From contig JAKGSH010000002.1 in NCBI GenBank assembly GCA_021568835.1, forward strand, positions 186,001-250,000: a DNA stretch of 64,000 nucleotides. The letters run 5' to 3'. The notes below the pieces were generated by a model. That model worked only from the letters and a program-made list of their open reading frames with translations, ran no database searches and was not told the DNA's origin. The translations under genes were made by a program, and so were the position numbers. This document shows positions 48,819 to 57,240 of this stretch, one piece after another. Positions within the stretch are counted from its first letter, which is position 1. Each line of letters begins with the position of its first letter. This DNA is from Streptomyces sp. Tue 6430 (GTDB lineage: Bacteria > Actinomycetota > Actinomycetes > Streptomycetales > Streptomycetaceae).

Positions 48819-49598
48819 TCATCGGTTGCCCGGGAAACGGGCGACCTTCGCGATGTAGCCCGCCGACAGTTCCTCGTCGGGTTCCTCGGCGAGGGTGACG
48901 GCGGTCGCCAGGACGGCTTCCCGCAGCCGCTCGTCGGCGGCGAGCGGCACATGCAGGCTCAGCAGGTTGCGGCCGCGCGGCGGGGCCGGCTCGGCGGCGA
49001 AGGAGACCTCGGACTCGACGAGCATCTCGGCGGGCAGCAGAGGGGGCAGGCTCATCGCGTCGCCGTAGACGGGCGGCCAGGGGATCGGTGACGTGCCGTC
49101 CCGGTCGGGGTCCCGCATGGCCTTCGAGACCTGCCTGCGCAGTTCCTCGTGGCGTGCGTCGGGGTCGGCGAGGGCGGCAAGCAGGTCGGGGTCGAGGAAG
49201 TGTTCGCGTCCGCCGTGGCCGAACAGCGTGGCCAGGCCCTGGTTCACTCATTGCAGATCGCACAGGCGGCGCAGGATGGACAGGATGTCGTGGGTGAAGG
49301 AGACCTGCGTCGGTTCGGGGAGCGCTCCGGCGGTGACGAACGCGTCGCGCAGTTCGTCCGGCAGGTCGGCGCGGACGGTGAGCGTGCCGCGGGCGGTGCC
49401 GTGCGGCTTGAGGAAGACCGGCCGTTCCACGGGATCCTGCCCTCGGGCTATGCGTTCGCCCTGGGACAGGTCGACGAACATGTCCTTCAACGCGGCCGCG
49501 GGATCCGACGGACAGTCCGGCACGGGCCGGTCGTCGTTCTCGGAGGGACCGGAGGGACCGGAGGGACCTGAGGACGAGGAAGCGGAAACGACGGCCAT
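48819..49598 (-). CDS. LodA/GoxA-like protein with in-frame TGA
   Basis: ATG 49598 (behind GGGAGATCGAGCC) opens a Ser/Gly/Pro-rich leader with SGPSGPSGPSE, then a catalase-like segment GERIARGQDPVERPVFLKPH and GTARGTLTVRADLPDELR, then FTHDILSILRRLCDLQ. A TGA at 49248-49250 interrupts the frame exactly there, and the same frame continues VNQGLATLFGHGGREHFLDP, DLLAALADPDARHEELRRQV and PIPWPPVYGDAMSLPPLL to a stop at 48819. From memory the LodA/GoxA CTQ oxidase family reads DLQWVN-type at this point, so TGG to TGA is the simplest explanation. Total 259 codons including the stop, shorter than LodA; the N-terminal IGIARVG motif is absent. Alternatives: two abutting genes (TGA followed directly by GTG) or recoding. 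Family call is moderate. Confidence 0.55.
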
Positions 49599-49796
49599 GG
49601 CTCGATCTCCCGCGATGTGGCGCTGCCGGGCCGCACCGGGATGCACAGGGCTCGTGGAGCGATGCACCGGCGCGCACCGGCCGTACATCTCTCCATGCTG
49701 GTAAACAAACAGGCGATGCGCGACCGAAGGACGGGCCGCGCCGTTCACGAGGGCCCCGTGCCTCCGGCCGGGGGAGACGGGGGTGCGGTGGGCCGG

Positions 49797-50993
49797 TCAT
49801 CCGGTGAAACGCACCGGCAGGCTGCGCGGGCCGCGGATCATCATTCCCGGCCGCCAGGCGATCGCCGCCGGATGGATGTCCAGGGCCAGGTCGGGGCAGC
49901 GCTCCAGCAGCGACCGGACGGCGATCCGCGCTTCCAGGCGGGCCAGCGGAGCTCCCAGGCAGTGGTGGATGCCGTGGCCGAACGCCACATGGCCGCGGGC
50001 GTCGCGGGAGATGTCGAAGCGGTCGGGCGAGGGGAAGCGGGCGGGGTCGCGGTCGGCGTCGGCCATGGCGATCAGGACGAGTTCGCCGCCACCCGGGACG
50101 ACCGTGCCGCCGATCGTCACCGGCTCGGTGGTGAAGCGGAACGTGGGAGTCTCCACCGGGCCCTCGTAGCGGAGCATCTCCTCGACCGCGGCGTCGACCG
50201 AAGAGAGGTCCGCGCGCAGGGCGGCCAGTTGCCGCGGGTGGGTGAGCAGGGCGAGGACGCCGTTGGAGATGAGGTTCACCGTGGTCTCGTGACCGGCCAC
50301 GAGCAGGAGCCAGGCCATGCCCAGGAGTTCCTCGTGGGACAGCCGGTCCCCGTCCTCGTCGCAGCCGTGGATCAGCGCACTCATGAGGTCGTCACCGGGC
50401 TGTTTCCGCTTGTCCTCCACCAGTTCCGCCATGTACCGCGCCATCGCGGTCGCCGCCGCCCTGCGCTCCGCGGGATCGGTGGCGCCGAGGGCGTCGTTCG
50501 ACCAGGTCCTGAAGGACTCGCGGTCCAGGCCCGGTACGCCGAGCAGTTCGCAGATCACGGACATCGGCAACGGGAAGGACAGTGCCTCGACGAGGTCGGC
50601 GCGTCCGTCGGGAGCGGCGAGCATCCGGTCCAGCAGCGCGTCGGTGGTCCGCTGGATGCCCGGAGCGAGTTCCTCCACCCGGCGCGCGGTGAACTCCCGC
50701 GCGACCAGCCTGCGCAGCCGCGTGTGGTCCGGCGGGTCGGCCCTGAGCATGTGGGGCCCGGAGGAGATGGCGCCCAGGGGGAGGGAGGGGGACGCCTTGC
50801 CCCAGTCCTTCGAGAGCCCGGGGTCGGCGAGCGCGGCACGCCCGGCCTCGTACCCGACGACGAGCCAGGCCTCCGCACCGCCTTCCGGCATCCGGATGCG
50901 GTGCACCGCGCCCCGGGCCCGTAAACCGGCGTAGACCGGATAGGGGTCGCGGGTGAAGGACTCACCCAGCGCGGCGAGGTCGACGACGTCCAT
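49797..50993 (-). CDS. Cytochrome P450
   Basis: Soluble class I P450 of 398 residues, CYP107/CYP105-like by motif. I-helix LLVAGHETTVNLI, ExxR motif VEEMLRYEGPV, and heme-binding FGHGIHHCLGAPLARLE with the thiolate Cys. N-terminal RDPYPVYAGLRARGAVHRI is typical. ATG 50993 is chosen because it begins MDVVDLAALGESF, although the frame is open upstream to 51065. Ferredoxin and reductase genes are not adjacent. It is 198 bp upstream of the LodA-like gene on the same strand; whether it belongs to the cluster is uncertain. Confidence 0.93.
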   Translation of the reverse strand: MDVVDLAALGESFTRDPYPVYAGLRARGAVHRIRMPEGGAEAWLVVGYEAGRAALADPGLSKDWGKASPSLPLGAISSGPHMLRADPPDHTRLRRLVAREFTARRVEELAPGIQRTTDALLDRMLAAPDGRADLVEALSFPLPMSVICELLGVPGLDRESFRTWSNDALGATDPAERRAAATAMARYMAELVEDKRKQPGDDLMSALIHGCDEDGDRLSHEELLGMAWLLLVAGHETTVNLISNGVLALLTHPRQLAALRADLSSVDAAVEEMLRYEGPVETPTFRFTTEPVTIGGTVVPGGGELVLIAMADADRDPARFPSPDRFDISRDARGHVAFGHGIHHCLGAPLARLEARIAVRSLLERCPDLALDIHPAAIAWRPGMMIRGPRSLPVRFTG

Positions 50994-51185
50994 GGCACTG
51001 CCTTTCGTCGCTGCGGTGGTATTCACGGCGTGGAGAGTGACCCACGGCGGAACGGCGCGCGTCAAGCGCGTGTGCGGGGGCCTGCCGGGGTCCTCGGCGC
51101 GGGGTGGTTGTCAGTGGCTCCCCTACGGTGTGATCAGTGAGACCCGCTGGAAAGGCCACGGGTCCGCTGTGGGGAGGGGTGTGCC

Positions 51186-52637
51186 ATGTCTGCCGGGTCC
51201 GCGGGGTCGACGACGTATCTGGAGTTGTCGCAGGAGGGTGACGGTGCGCACAAGTTCTACGAAGTGGCCGTCGACGGGCAGGTGGTGACGGTGCGCTACG
51301 GGCGGATCGGCGCCGGCGGGCAGACCCAGACGACGACGTTCCCCACGGCGGAGAAAGCGCGCGCCGCGGCCGCGAAGAAGGTCGGCGAGAAGGTCCGCAG
51401 GGGATACGCCCCGGCCGTTCCGGGGCAGCGCGCCCCGCGCTCGGTGACCCGGCGTCAGGTCGCCTCGGCCCCGTCCACCGCGCGCGCCGTCGCCCCCGTG
51501 CTGTGGCGGTTCGCCACCGGCTCCTCGGCGTTCGGCATCCACGTCGACGCTGAGCGCTGCTGGGTCGGCAACCAGGCGGGCGACGTGTACACCCTGGACC
51601 ACGACGGCAACACGCTGGCCCGCTTCAGCCTGCCGGACGGCGTGAAGTGCCTGGTCGCCGACGACTTCTGGATCTACGCCGGCTGTGACGACGGCAAGGT
51701 GTACGACCTGTCCTCCAAGCTGCCCTTCGCCGCCTACGACATCGCGGCGGACGTCGACATCTTCTGGCTCGACATCCACGAGGGCGTCCTGGACGTCTCC
51801 GACCGCGACGGCCGGCTCACCGTCATCGACCACGAGGACGAGCACCAGTGGTCCCGACGCAGCCAGGGTGAGCACGCCTGGATGGTCCGCGCCGACGACC
51901 GGGCCGTCTACCACGGCCACCACCGGGGCGTCACGGCCTACGCGCCGGACGGCGGCGGGGAACTGTGGCACACGCCCACCCGGGGCGGTGTCCTGTTCGG
52001 CTGGCAGGAGGACGACGTCGTGTACGCGGGCACCGCCCACAAGGTGGTCCAGCGGCTGTCGAAGCGGACCGGCACGATCGAGGCCACGTACGCGTGCGAC
52101 AGCGCGGTGTACTCGTGCGCCACCTCACCCGGCGGGCAGTTCGTCTTCGCGGGCGACGCGGCGTCGTCCGTCTACTGCTTCGACCAGGACGGCACGCGCC
52201 TGTGGAAGCTCGGCACCGGCGGTGGTTCCGCCCTGTCGATGCAGTACCACGACGAGCGGCTGTACCTGGTGACCACGGACGGTTCGCTGGTGTGCGTCGA
52301 CGCCGGCGAGGCGGCCGTCTCCGCGGCCCAGCAGGGTACGGTGCCGGTGGTGCGGGACGTCAAGCTCGCCGCGGCCCTGCCGACCTACGAGCCGGCCACG
52401 GCCGCGGCCGCGGTGACCACCGTCGCCCAGGCCCCGGCGGGGGCGGTCGTCGTGGAGTGCGTCAGCGAGGCGGGACGTATCCGGGTGCACGTGGTGTCCG
52501 AGGGCTACGATCCGGCACTGAACGTCCAGTTCCCGCGCGCGATACGGGAGCCCGGGGCACGCTACGTCGTGGACGCCCTGCACACGGCGGCAGGCGGCTT
52601 CTACCGGGTCCGCGGCGACATCCGACGGCTGCTGTGA
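51186..52637 (+). CDS. WGR-domain beta-propeller protein
   Basis: Protein of 483 residues. The N-terminal WGR domain (TYLELSQEGDGAHKFYEVAV, VVTVRYGRIGAGGQTQTTTF, KARAAAAKKVGEKVRRGY) is followed by a basic linker and then a PQQ-like/WD beta-propeller with repeats such as CWVGNQAGDVYTLDHDGNTL, WIYAGCDDGKVYDLSSKLPF, VLDVSDRDGRLTVIDHED, FVFAGDAASSVYCFDQDGTR and LYLVTTDGSLVCVDAGEA. WGR domains are best known from PARPs and MolR regulators; stand-alone WGR-propeller proteins may be sensors. No signal peptide. Intact frame from ATG 51186. Confidence 0.88.
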   Translation: MSAGSAGSTTYLELSQEGDGAHKFYEVAVDGQVVTVRYGRIGAGGQTQTTTFPTAEKARAAAAKKVGEKVRRGYAPAVPGQRAPRSVTRRQVASAPSTARAVAPVLWRFATGSSAFGIHVDAERCWVGNQAGDVYTLDHDGNTLARFSLPDGVKCLVADDFWIYAGCDDGKVYDLSSKLPFAAYDIAADVDIFWLDIHEGVLDVSDRDGRLTVIDHEDEHQWSRRSQGEHAWMVRADDRAVYHGHHRGVTAYAPDGGGELWHTPTRGGVLFGWQEDDVVYAGTAHKVVQRLSKRTGTIEATYACDSAVYSCATSPGGQFVFAGDAASSVYCFDQDGTRLWKLGTGGGSALSMQYHDERLYLVTTDGSLVCVDAGEAAVSAAQQGTVPVVRDVKLAAALPTYEPATAAAAVTTVAQAPAGAVVVECVSEAGRIRVHVVSEGYDPALNVQFPRAIREPGARYVVDALHTAAGGFYRVRGDIRRLL

Positions 52638-52645
52638 CCACCTCC

Positions 52646-52690
52646 GCACCAGGGCGGCCGGCGCGTTTGCACCAGGGCGGCCGCCGCGTT
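52646..52690. repeat. 22-bp direct repeat, two copies
   Basis: GCACCAGGGCGGCCGGCGCG plus TT at 52646-52667 is repeated at 52669-52690 with a single base change. It lies right after the WGR gene stop. Confidence 0.85.
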
Positions 52691-52812
52691 GCTCCCTCAA
52701 CAGGACCGCCCGGCAGCGCCGGCGTCGTGCTCCGCGTCTGCTCGAACGCCCGGCGCGTGACCGTGCGGCCTTGCGCACGCTGTGAACGGCCGCCTGCCGG
52801 AGCAGGGCCGGG

Positions 52813-52849
52813 CCGGCCGGTCGAGCTGCGGCTCGTGTCGACCGGCCGG
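52813..52849. terminator. Hairpin terminator between convergent genes
   Basis: Perfect 12-bp arms CCGGCCGGTCGA (52813-52824) and TCGACCGGCCGG (52838-52849) with a 13-base loop. It lies between the WGR gene (plus) and XRE gene (minus), consistent with a bidirectional factor-independent terminator. Confidence 0.8.
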
Positions 52850-52881
52850 TCGTCTTCGACGCCCGATCCTCCGGCGCGCCG

Positions 52882-53736
52882 TCAACCACCGGACTCCGCC
52901 TCGGCGAAGCGGTCCAGTCCGAGTACGGCGAGCAGCTGCAGCTTCTCGTGGCTCTCGGTCCGCGGTGGGGCGGTCAGCACGAGGAGGGTCTGGGACCGGT
53001 CCTCGGTGAACAGCGCCTGGCAGTCCAGTTCGAGCGCGCCGAGTTCGGGGTGGATGAGCGTCTTGTGGTCCTCGAAGCGCTGTGCCACCTCGTGCCGCTC
53101 CCACAGTTCGGTGAACTCCTCGCTCGTCTTCTGCAGGGTGCGCACGAGATCGCCGGCCTGGGACCGCGAGCCCCGCAGCCCGTAGGCGACGCGCAGGCTC
53201 GCGACCTGGGCGCGGCTGTGGCGGTCGCGGTCGGCCTCGGGGTAGCGCGATCGCTCCGTGGGATCGGTGAACCAGCGGTAGACCGCGCTGCGGGCGAGGC
53301 CCGTGTGGCCCGACGCGTCGCCGAGCAGGGCGGCGGCCATCCTGTTCTGCACGAGCGTCTCCCCGAGGTCGGACAGGATGCACGCCGGAGTGTCGTCGAG
53401 GCGGTCCAGCACGCGGAGCAGCGCGGGGGCGACGTGGGTCGAGGACGACAGCGGCACCGGAGCGTTGTGCCCGGCGATCCGGTACAGGTAGTTGCGCTCG
53501 TCACCGGTCAGCCGCAACGCCCGCGCGAGCGAGGCCAGTATGTGTTCGCTCGGCTGCGGACCGCGTCGCTGCTCCAGCCGCGTGTAGTAGTCGGTCGACA
53601 TCACGGCGAGCGACGCGACCTCCTCGCGCCGCAGACCCGGGGCCCTGCGGCGCGCACCGGAGGGCAGCCCGACGTCCTCGGGCTGGAGCGCCTCGCGGCG
53701 GCGGCGCAGGAAGTCGGCCAGTGCTGCACGGTCCAT
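52882..53736 (-). CDS. XRE-family regulator with MmyB-like ligand domain
   Basis: Transcriptional regulator of 284 residues. N-terminal HTH: LADFLRRRREALQPEDVGLP, RRRAPGLRREEVASLAVMST, DYYTRLEQRRGPQPSEHILA. C-terminal MmyB-like PAS/GAF-type ligand domain: ALLRVLDRLDDTPACILSDL, GETLVQNRMAAALLGDASGH, RWFTDPTERSRYPEADRDRH and LLVLTAPPRTESHEKLQLLA. ATG 53736. Divergent from an SDR gene with about 100 bp between; this pairing is very common in actinobacteria, and the regulator likely represses the SDR. Confidence 0.93.
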   Translation of the reverse strand: MDRAALADFLRRRREALQPEDVGLPSGARRRAPGLRREEVASLAVMSTDYYTRLEQRRGPQPSEHILASLARALRLTGDERNYLYRIAGHNAPVPLSSSTHVAPALLRVLDRLDDTPACILSDLGETLVQNRMAAALLGDASGHTGLARSAVYRWFTDPTERSRYPEADRDRHSRAQVASLRVAYGLRGSRSQAGDLVRTLQKTSEEFTELWERHEVAQRFEDHKTLIHPELGALELDCQALFTEDRSQTLLVLTAPPRTESHEKLQLLAVLGLDRFAEAESGG

Positions 53737-53787
53737 GGGATCGATTGTCGCCCGGTCGCGGTGGGCGAGCCAGGGACCGCCGATCCC

Positions 53788-53798
53788 CCGATAATCGG
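53788..53798. promoter_or_regulatory. Short inverted repeat in the XRE/SDR divergent promoter
   Basis: CCGAT-A-ATCGG is a perfect inverted repeat with a one-base centre located midway between the divergent starts, in the only AT-richer part of the gap (GATAATCGGTCTC). A plausible operator of the XRE protein. Confidence 0.45.
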
Positions 53799-53837
53799 TC
53801 TCTGCACCGGCGGCGCCGAATCGGTGACAGTCGGGGC

Positions 53838-54617
53838 ATGAACATCACCGGAAACACCGTCTTCATCCCCGGCGCCACCAGCGGCATCGGTCTCGCCCTC
53901 GCCCTCGAGCTGCGGGCCAGGGGCAACACCGTCGTCGTCGGCGGCCGGCGAGCCGGGCTGCTGGAGCGGATCGCGGCCGAGCACCCCGGCATCGGCACGG
54001 TGCGGATCGACACCACGGACGCCGCGAGCATCGCCTCCGCCGCGAAGGAGGTCCTGGCGAACCATCCCGACCTCAACGTCCTCGTCACGATGGCCGGCGT
54101 GATGAACATCGAGGACTGGCGCGATCCCGCGTCGTTCCTCGCCTCCGCGGAGTCCACGGTGGCGACGAACGTACTGGGCCCGATCCGGCTCATCGCCGCT
54201 TTCGTGGAGCACCTGCAGGCGCAGCCGGACGCCACGATCATGACCGTCTCCTCGGGCCTCGCGTTCACGCCGCTGAAGGTCACCCCGAGCTACAACGCGT
54301 CGAAGGCGGCGATCCACATGCTCAGCGAGTCCGTCCGGCTGCAGTTCGCCGGCACCTCGGTGAAGGTCGTGGAACTCGTGCCGCCTGCCGTGCGCACCGC
54401 CCTCCTGCCCGGCCACGAGGACAACGAACTCGCCATGCCGCTGGACGAGTTCGTGGCCGAGACCGTCGCCCTGCTGGAGGCGCGGCCCGACGCGAAGGAG
54501 ATCCAGGTCGAGCGGGTGAAGTTCCTGCGCCACGGCGAGGCCCGCGGCGACTACGACCGGGTCGTCGCGACGATCAACGCCTCCGACCCGCACGGGAAGG
54601 AGCCCGGCGGGGCCTGA
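53838..54617 (+). CDS. Short-chain dehydrogenase/reductase
   Basis: NAD(P)-dependent oxidoreductase of 259 residues. Cofactor motif GATSGIGLALALELRARGN, TVVVGGRRAGLLERI, the NNAG-equivalent LVTMAGVMN, catalytic Ser in IMTVSSGLAF and YxxxK in PSYNASKAAIHMLSESVRLQ. The overall type is DltE-like SDR. ATG 53838. Divergent from the XRE regulator. Substrate unknown. Confidence 0.93.
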   Translation: MNITGNTVFIPGATSGIGLALALELRARGNTVVVGGRRAGLLERIAAEHPGIGTVRIDTTDAASIASAAKEVLANHPDLNVLVTMAGVMNIEDWRDPASFLASAESTVATNVLGPIRLIAAFVEHLQAQPDATIMTVSSGLAFTPLKVTPSYNASKAAIHMLSESVRLQFAGTSVKVVELVPPAVRTALLPGHEDNELAMPLDEFVAETVALLEARPDAKEIQVERVKFLRHGEARGDYDRVVATINASDPHGKEPGGA

Positions 54618-54638
54618 GCCCCAAGATCGACCTGACCG

Positions 54639-54687
54639 CCGACGCCGCCGACCGACGCCGCCGACCGACGCCGCCGACCGACGGCGG
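54639..54687. repeat. 13-bp tandem repeat, three copies plus partial
   Basis: Three perfect units of CCGACGCCGCCGA at 54639, 54652 and 54665, followed by CCGACGGCGG. The array folds partly on itself (CCGCCGA against TCGGCGG type pairing is weak) and lies just after the SDR stop. Confidence 0.85.
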
Positions 54688-54826
54688 TCGCCTGATCGCC
54701 GGGCAGGCCGTCGGCAGCCTTCAGCCCGTTCCAGTCCTCCCGTCCTCCCCTCCTGGAGAAGGTGCGGGTGCGCGGTTCGGCCGGCCGTTCCCGTCCCGGC
54801 CTGCCGCGGCGCCGGGACGGGCCCGG

Positions 54827-55167
54827 GTGGGCAGAATCGTCCACGTGGAGGCAGGCCGGGCACCGGAGAGAACCCCGACGGGCACTTCGTCGTCATCAGG
54901 GGACGGAAGTGGCGGGCGACCGATCCCTCGATCCCCGAGGAGACCGCCGCTCGGCTTCGACGTCACCTCATGTCGGCCCGTCGCGCGGTGCGCTCCGCGA
55001 CGACCGCGGGCGACGCGAAGGCCGAGCGGGCAGCGCGTGCACGCGTGAACCGGGCGAAGGTCGCGCTGGGCGAACGGGGCACCCCCTGGTGGGACCAGCC
55101 CGAGGACGTACGCCGTCGACGCTGGGAACAGGGACTCGCGAGCCTTGACGCGGGGGCGCGGAGCTGA
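54827..55167 (+). CDS. Conserved small protein, one frame break
   Basis: Protein of about 113 residues: VGRIVHVEAGRAPER, then after one missing base near 54869 NPDGHFVVIRGRKWRATDPS, IPEETAARLRRHLMSARRAV, RVNRAKVALGERGTPWWDQP and EDVRRRRWEQGLASLDAG. The RGRxWRATDPxxPE and GERGTPWW motifs are shared by a small protein family common in Streptomyces. Internal ATG 54970 would lose the conserved N-terminal part, so I extend to GTG 54827. Function unknown; basic composition hints at nucleic-acid or protein binding. Confidence 0.65.
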
Positions 55168-55193
55168 AGCCGTGGCGCGGAGCTGAAGCCGTG
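55156..55193. repeat. Perfect 19-bp tandem duplication over the stop codon
   Basis: GCGCGGAGCTGAAGCCGTG at 55156-55174 is repeated exactly at 55175-55193. The first copy contains the TGA of the upstream gene and the second ends at a GTG start of the next frame. A recent slippage or recombination event. Confidence 0.9.
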
Positions 55194-55413
55194 GAAAGGC
55201 AAGGGGCGACGACGAGCCGAGCCGTCGGTGGGCGATCGGGCAGTGGCGAGTCCGAGGAACGCTTTGCGGATGCCGGGTGTGGTGCGCTCACCCGGAAGGG
55301 GACCCGATGCCGGCGGCTTGCCGTGGTGGGGGCATGCCGATGTGACCGTCACCGTGGTGACCGGTCCTCTGATCCGGCGGGTACTGCGGCAGGGCTTTCG
55401 CGGCAGCCGTTAG
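55191..55413 (+). CDS. Possible small Cys-rich protein
   Basis: From GTG 55191 the frame reads ERQGATTSRAVGGRSGSGES, then FADAGCGALTRKGTRCRRLA and VVGACRCDRHRGD. The CGALTRxGTRC...GxCRCxRH pattern resembles short zinc-binding motifs of small actinobacterial proteins (CxAxTRxGxxC-x9-CxxH). The frame stays open into the antisense of the MFS gene, so its end is unclear, and I give the end at the first plausible boundary. Low confidence. Confidence 0.25.
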
Positions 55414-55438
55414 GCACGGCCTGTTTCGCCGGCCGCCG

Positions 55439-56644
55439 TCACCTCCTCGGCCGTCTCCGCCGGCACTCCGAGCCCGAGGACGTGATCACCTCGGAGGTGC
55501 CGCTGCCGCGGTCCACGAGGCCGCCGGCGAAGGCGAGGCCGAGGCCCGCGGCGGCGAGGGCCGCGCCGACCAGGGCGGGCGAGGCCCAGCCCCAGCCGGC
55601 CGAGATGGCCAGGCCGCCGAGCCAGGCGCCGCCCGCGTTGGCCAGGTTGAAGGCGGAGTGGTTGGAGGCCGCCGCCATCGTCGGGGCGTCCTTGGCCTTG
55701 AGCATGAGCAGCATCTGCACCGGCGTGGTGACGAGGGCGCCCATCGCGCCCATGAGGACGAGCGTCACCAGGGCGGGCACGGTGCTGTGGACCGTGAAGT
55801 AGAACACCACGAGCGACACGCCGAGCACGGCGAGCCCGCCGTACAGGGTGGGGCGCAGGGCGCGGTCCGTCAGCGGGCCCGCGATCAGCGTGCCCAGTGT
55901 CATCCCGGCGCCGTAGAGGGCGAGGACCCAGGTGGTCGAGGACTCGGCCAGGCCCGTCAGGTGCGTCAGCATCGGGACGAGGTAGCTGTAGACGGCGAAG
56001 AAGCCGCCGAAGCCCACGACGGCGGTGGCCAGTCCGATGGCCACCTGCCGGTTTCCCATCGCCCGCAGTTCGTGGCGGACGCCCGACTGATCGCTGCGCG
56101 GCTGGTGGGGGACGAAGGCGGCCAGCGCGGCGAGGGCGACGAGGCCGATGACGGCCACCGCGCAGTAGGCGTACCGCCATCCCAGCTGCTGTCCGAGGGC
56201 CGTGCCGGCCGGTACGCCGACGATGTTGGCGATGGTGAGCCCCAGGAACATCTTCGAGACGGCGCGCGCGGCCCGGTCCGGGGCGACGAGCCGGGAGGCG
56301 ACGACGGCTCCCACGCCGAAGAGCGCGCCGTGCGGCAGGCCCGCCAGGAAGCGTGCGGCGAACAGCAGGCCGAAGTCGGGGGCGAGGGCGGAGGCGAGGT
56401 TGCCGGCCACGAACAGCCCGGACAACCAGAGCAGGAGCCGCTTGTGGGGGATGCGTGCGCCGATGCCGGTCAGTACGGGGGCACCGACGACGACGCCGAG
56501 CGCGTAGGCGGAGACGACGTTGCCGGCCTGGGGCACGGACACGCCGATCCCGTCGGCGATCTGGGGGAGCAGCCCCATGGTGGCGAACTCGGTCGTACCG
56601 ATGCCGAACGCGACGGCAGCAAGGGACAGCAGAGCCAAGGGCAT
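55439..56644 (-). CDS. MFS transporter (drug/arabinose efflux type)
   Basis: Twelve-helix major facilitator of 401 residues. Motif A-like region GIGARIPHKRLLLWLSGLFV between helices 2 and 3, helix 1 LALLSLAAVAFGIGTTEFAT, helix 4-5 region LFAARFLAGLPHGALFGVGA, and second-half helices LATAVVGFGGFFAVYSYLVP and AALAAAGLGLAFAGGLVDRG. The FGIGTTEFATMGLLPQIA start is typical of the Cmx/AraJ-type DHA1 exporters. ATG 56644. The C-terminal SECRRRRPRR tail is basic. No regulator is adjacent. Confidence 0.93.
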   Translation of the reverse strand: MPLALLSLAAVAFGIGTTEFATMGLLPQIADGIGVSVPQAGNVVSAYALGVVVGAPVLTGIGARIPHKRLLLWLSGLFVAGNLASALAPDFGLLFAARFLAGLPHGALFGVGAVVASRLVAPDRAARAVSKMFLGLTIANIVGVPAGTALGQQLGWRYAYCAVAVIGLVALAALAAFVPHQPRSDQSGVRHELRAMGNRQVAIGLATAVVGFGGFFAVYSYLVPMLTHLTGLAESSTTWVLALYGAGMTLGTLIAGPLTDRALRPTLYGGLAVLGVSLVVFYFTVHSTVPALVTLVLMGAMGALVTTPVQMLLMLKAKDAPTMAAASNHSAFNLANAGGAWLGGLAISAGWGWASPALVGAALAAAGLGLAFAGGLVDRGSGTSEVITSSGSECRRRRPRR

Positions 56645-57240
56645 GGAGCGGGGTACCTTTCGCGGACGATCCTGATGCGGCGGAGCGGACGGGGGTCGTG
56701 GTCGTCCCGCTCCTGTGGCCGGTCGCGCCGGCCGCCGTCGCCCGGTGCGCCCCCGGAACGGGGAAGGCCCAAAGGGAGTGCAGCAACGGCGGAGACCCGC
56801 GCATTCCAAGATCGCGCCTCGGGTTCCGTGTGCTGCGTCACACCCGGCAGGTCGAGCGAGAACCGGCCGTGGCTCCGGCGCATCCACGGCGGTGTCATGT
56901 CTGATGAGTGGCCCATGGGCGTAAATGCCGGGCGGTCACCTGTACGCGCCCTGTGTGTCGTCCCGTTCTGTGAGATCGACGTGTTTTCGCGAGGGGCGGC
57001 GGGGCTGGGCATCGTCCGGTACGGCTGCCCCGGGAACGCGTACTCGATCCGGTGAACCACTGGGCTGTGCGGATACCGGGTGATCGTCGGGAACTGTCGA
57101 CCGGTGGGGGAGTGGGGGGCGAGCTGCCCTCGTGCTGGCGTGATTCCGTTGATGGTTCGGTGAGCACCGAACCGTCGGGCGGCTAGCGTGCCGAGTCCTG
57201 CGCGGGAGACGCCCGAGCTGACGAACGCCGGAGGCGACCG
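56645..57240. other. 596 bp divergent intergenic region
   Basis: Separates the MFS gene (minus) from the DUF6058 gene (plus). No supported coding region, although a plus-strand frame from 56899 (MSDEWPMGVNAGRSPVR) spans about 50 codons without a known relative. It contains the 20-bp palindrome at 57154-57173 close to the DUF6058 start. Confidence 0.5.
57154..57173. promoter_or_regulatory. Perfect 20-bp palindrome upstream of DUF6058
   Basis: GGTTCGGTG (57154-57162), AG, CACCGAACC (57165-57173): 9-bp perfect arms around two bases, 68 bp before the ATG of the DUF6058 gene. The form is that of a TetR/GntR-type operator. The following TAGCGTG could be a -10-like box. No cognate regulator is adjacent. 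Confidence 0.6.

Noticed and set aside
49248..49250. TGA as a selenocysteine codon
   Set aside because: I see no recognisable selenocysteine insertion structure directly downstream, and Trp, not Cys, is expected here.
49617..50924. 435-codon plus-strand ORF opposite the P450
   Set aside because: Mirror of the P450 coding strand; no domain.
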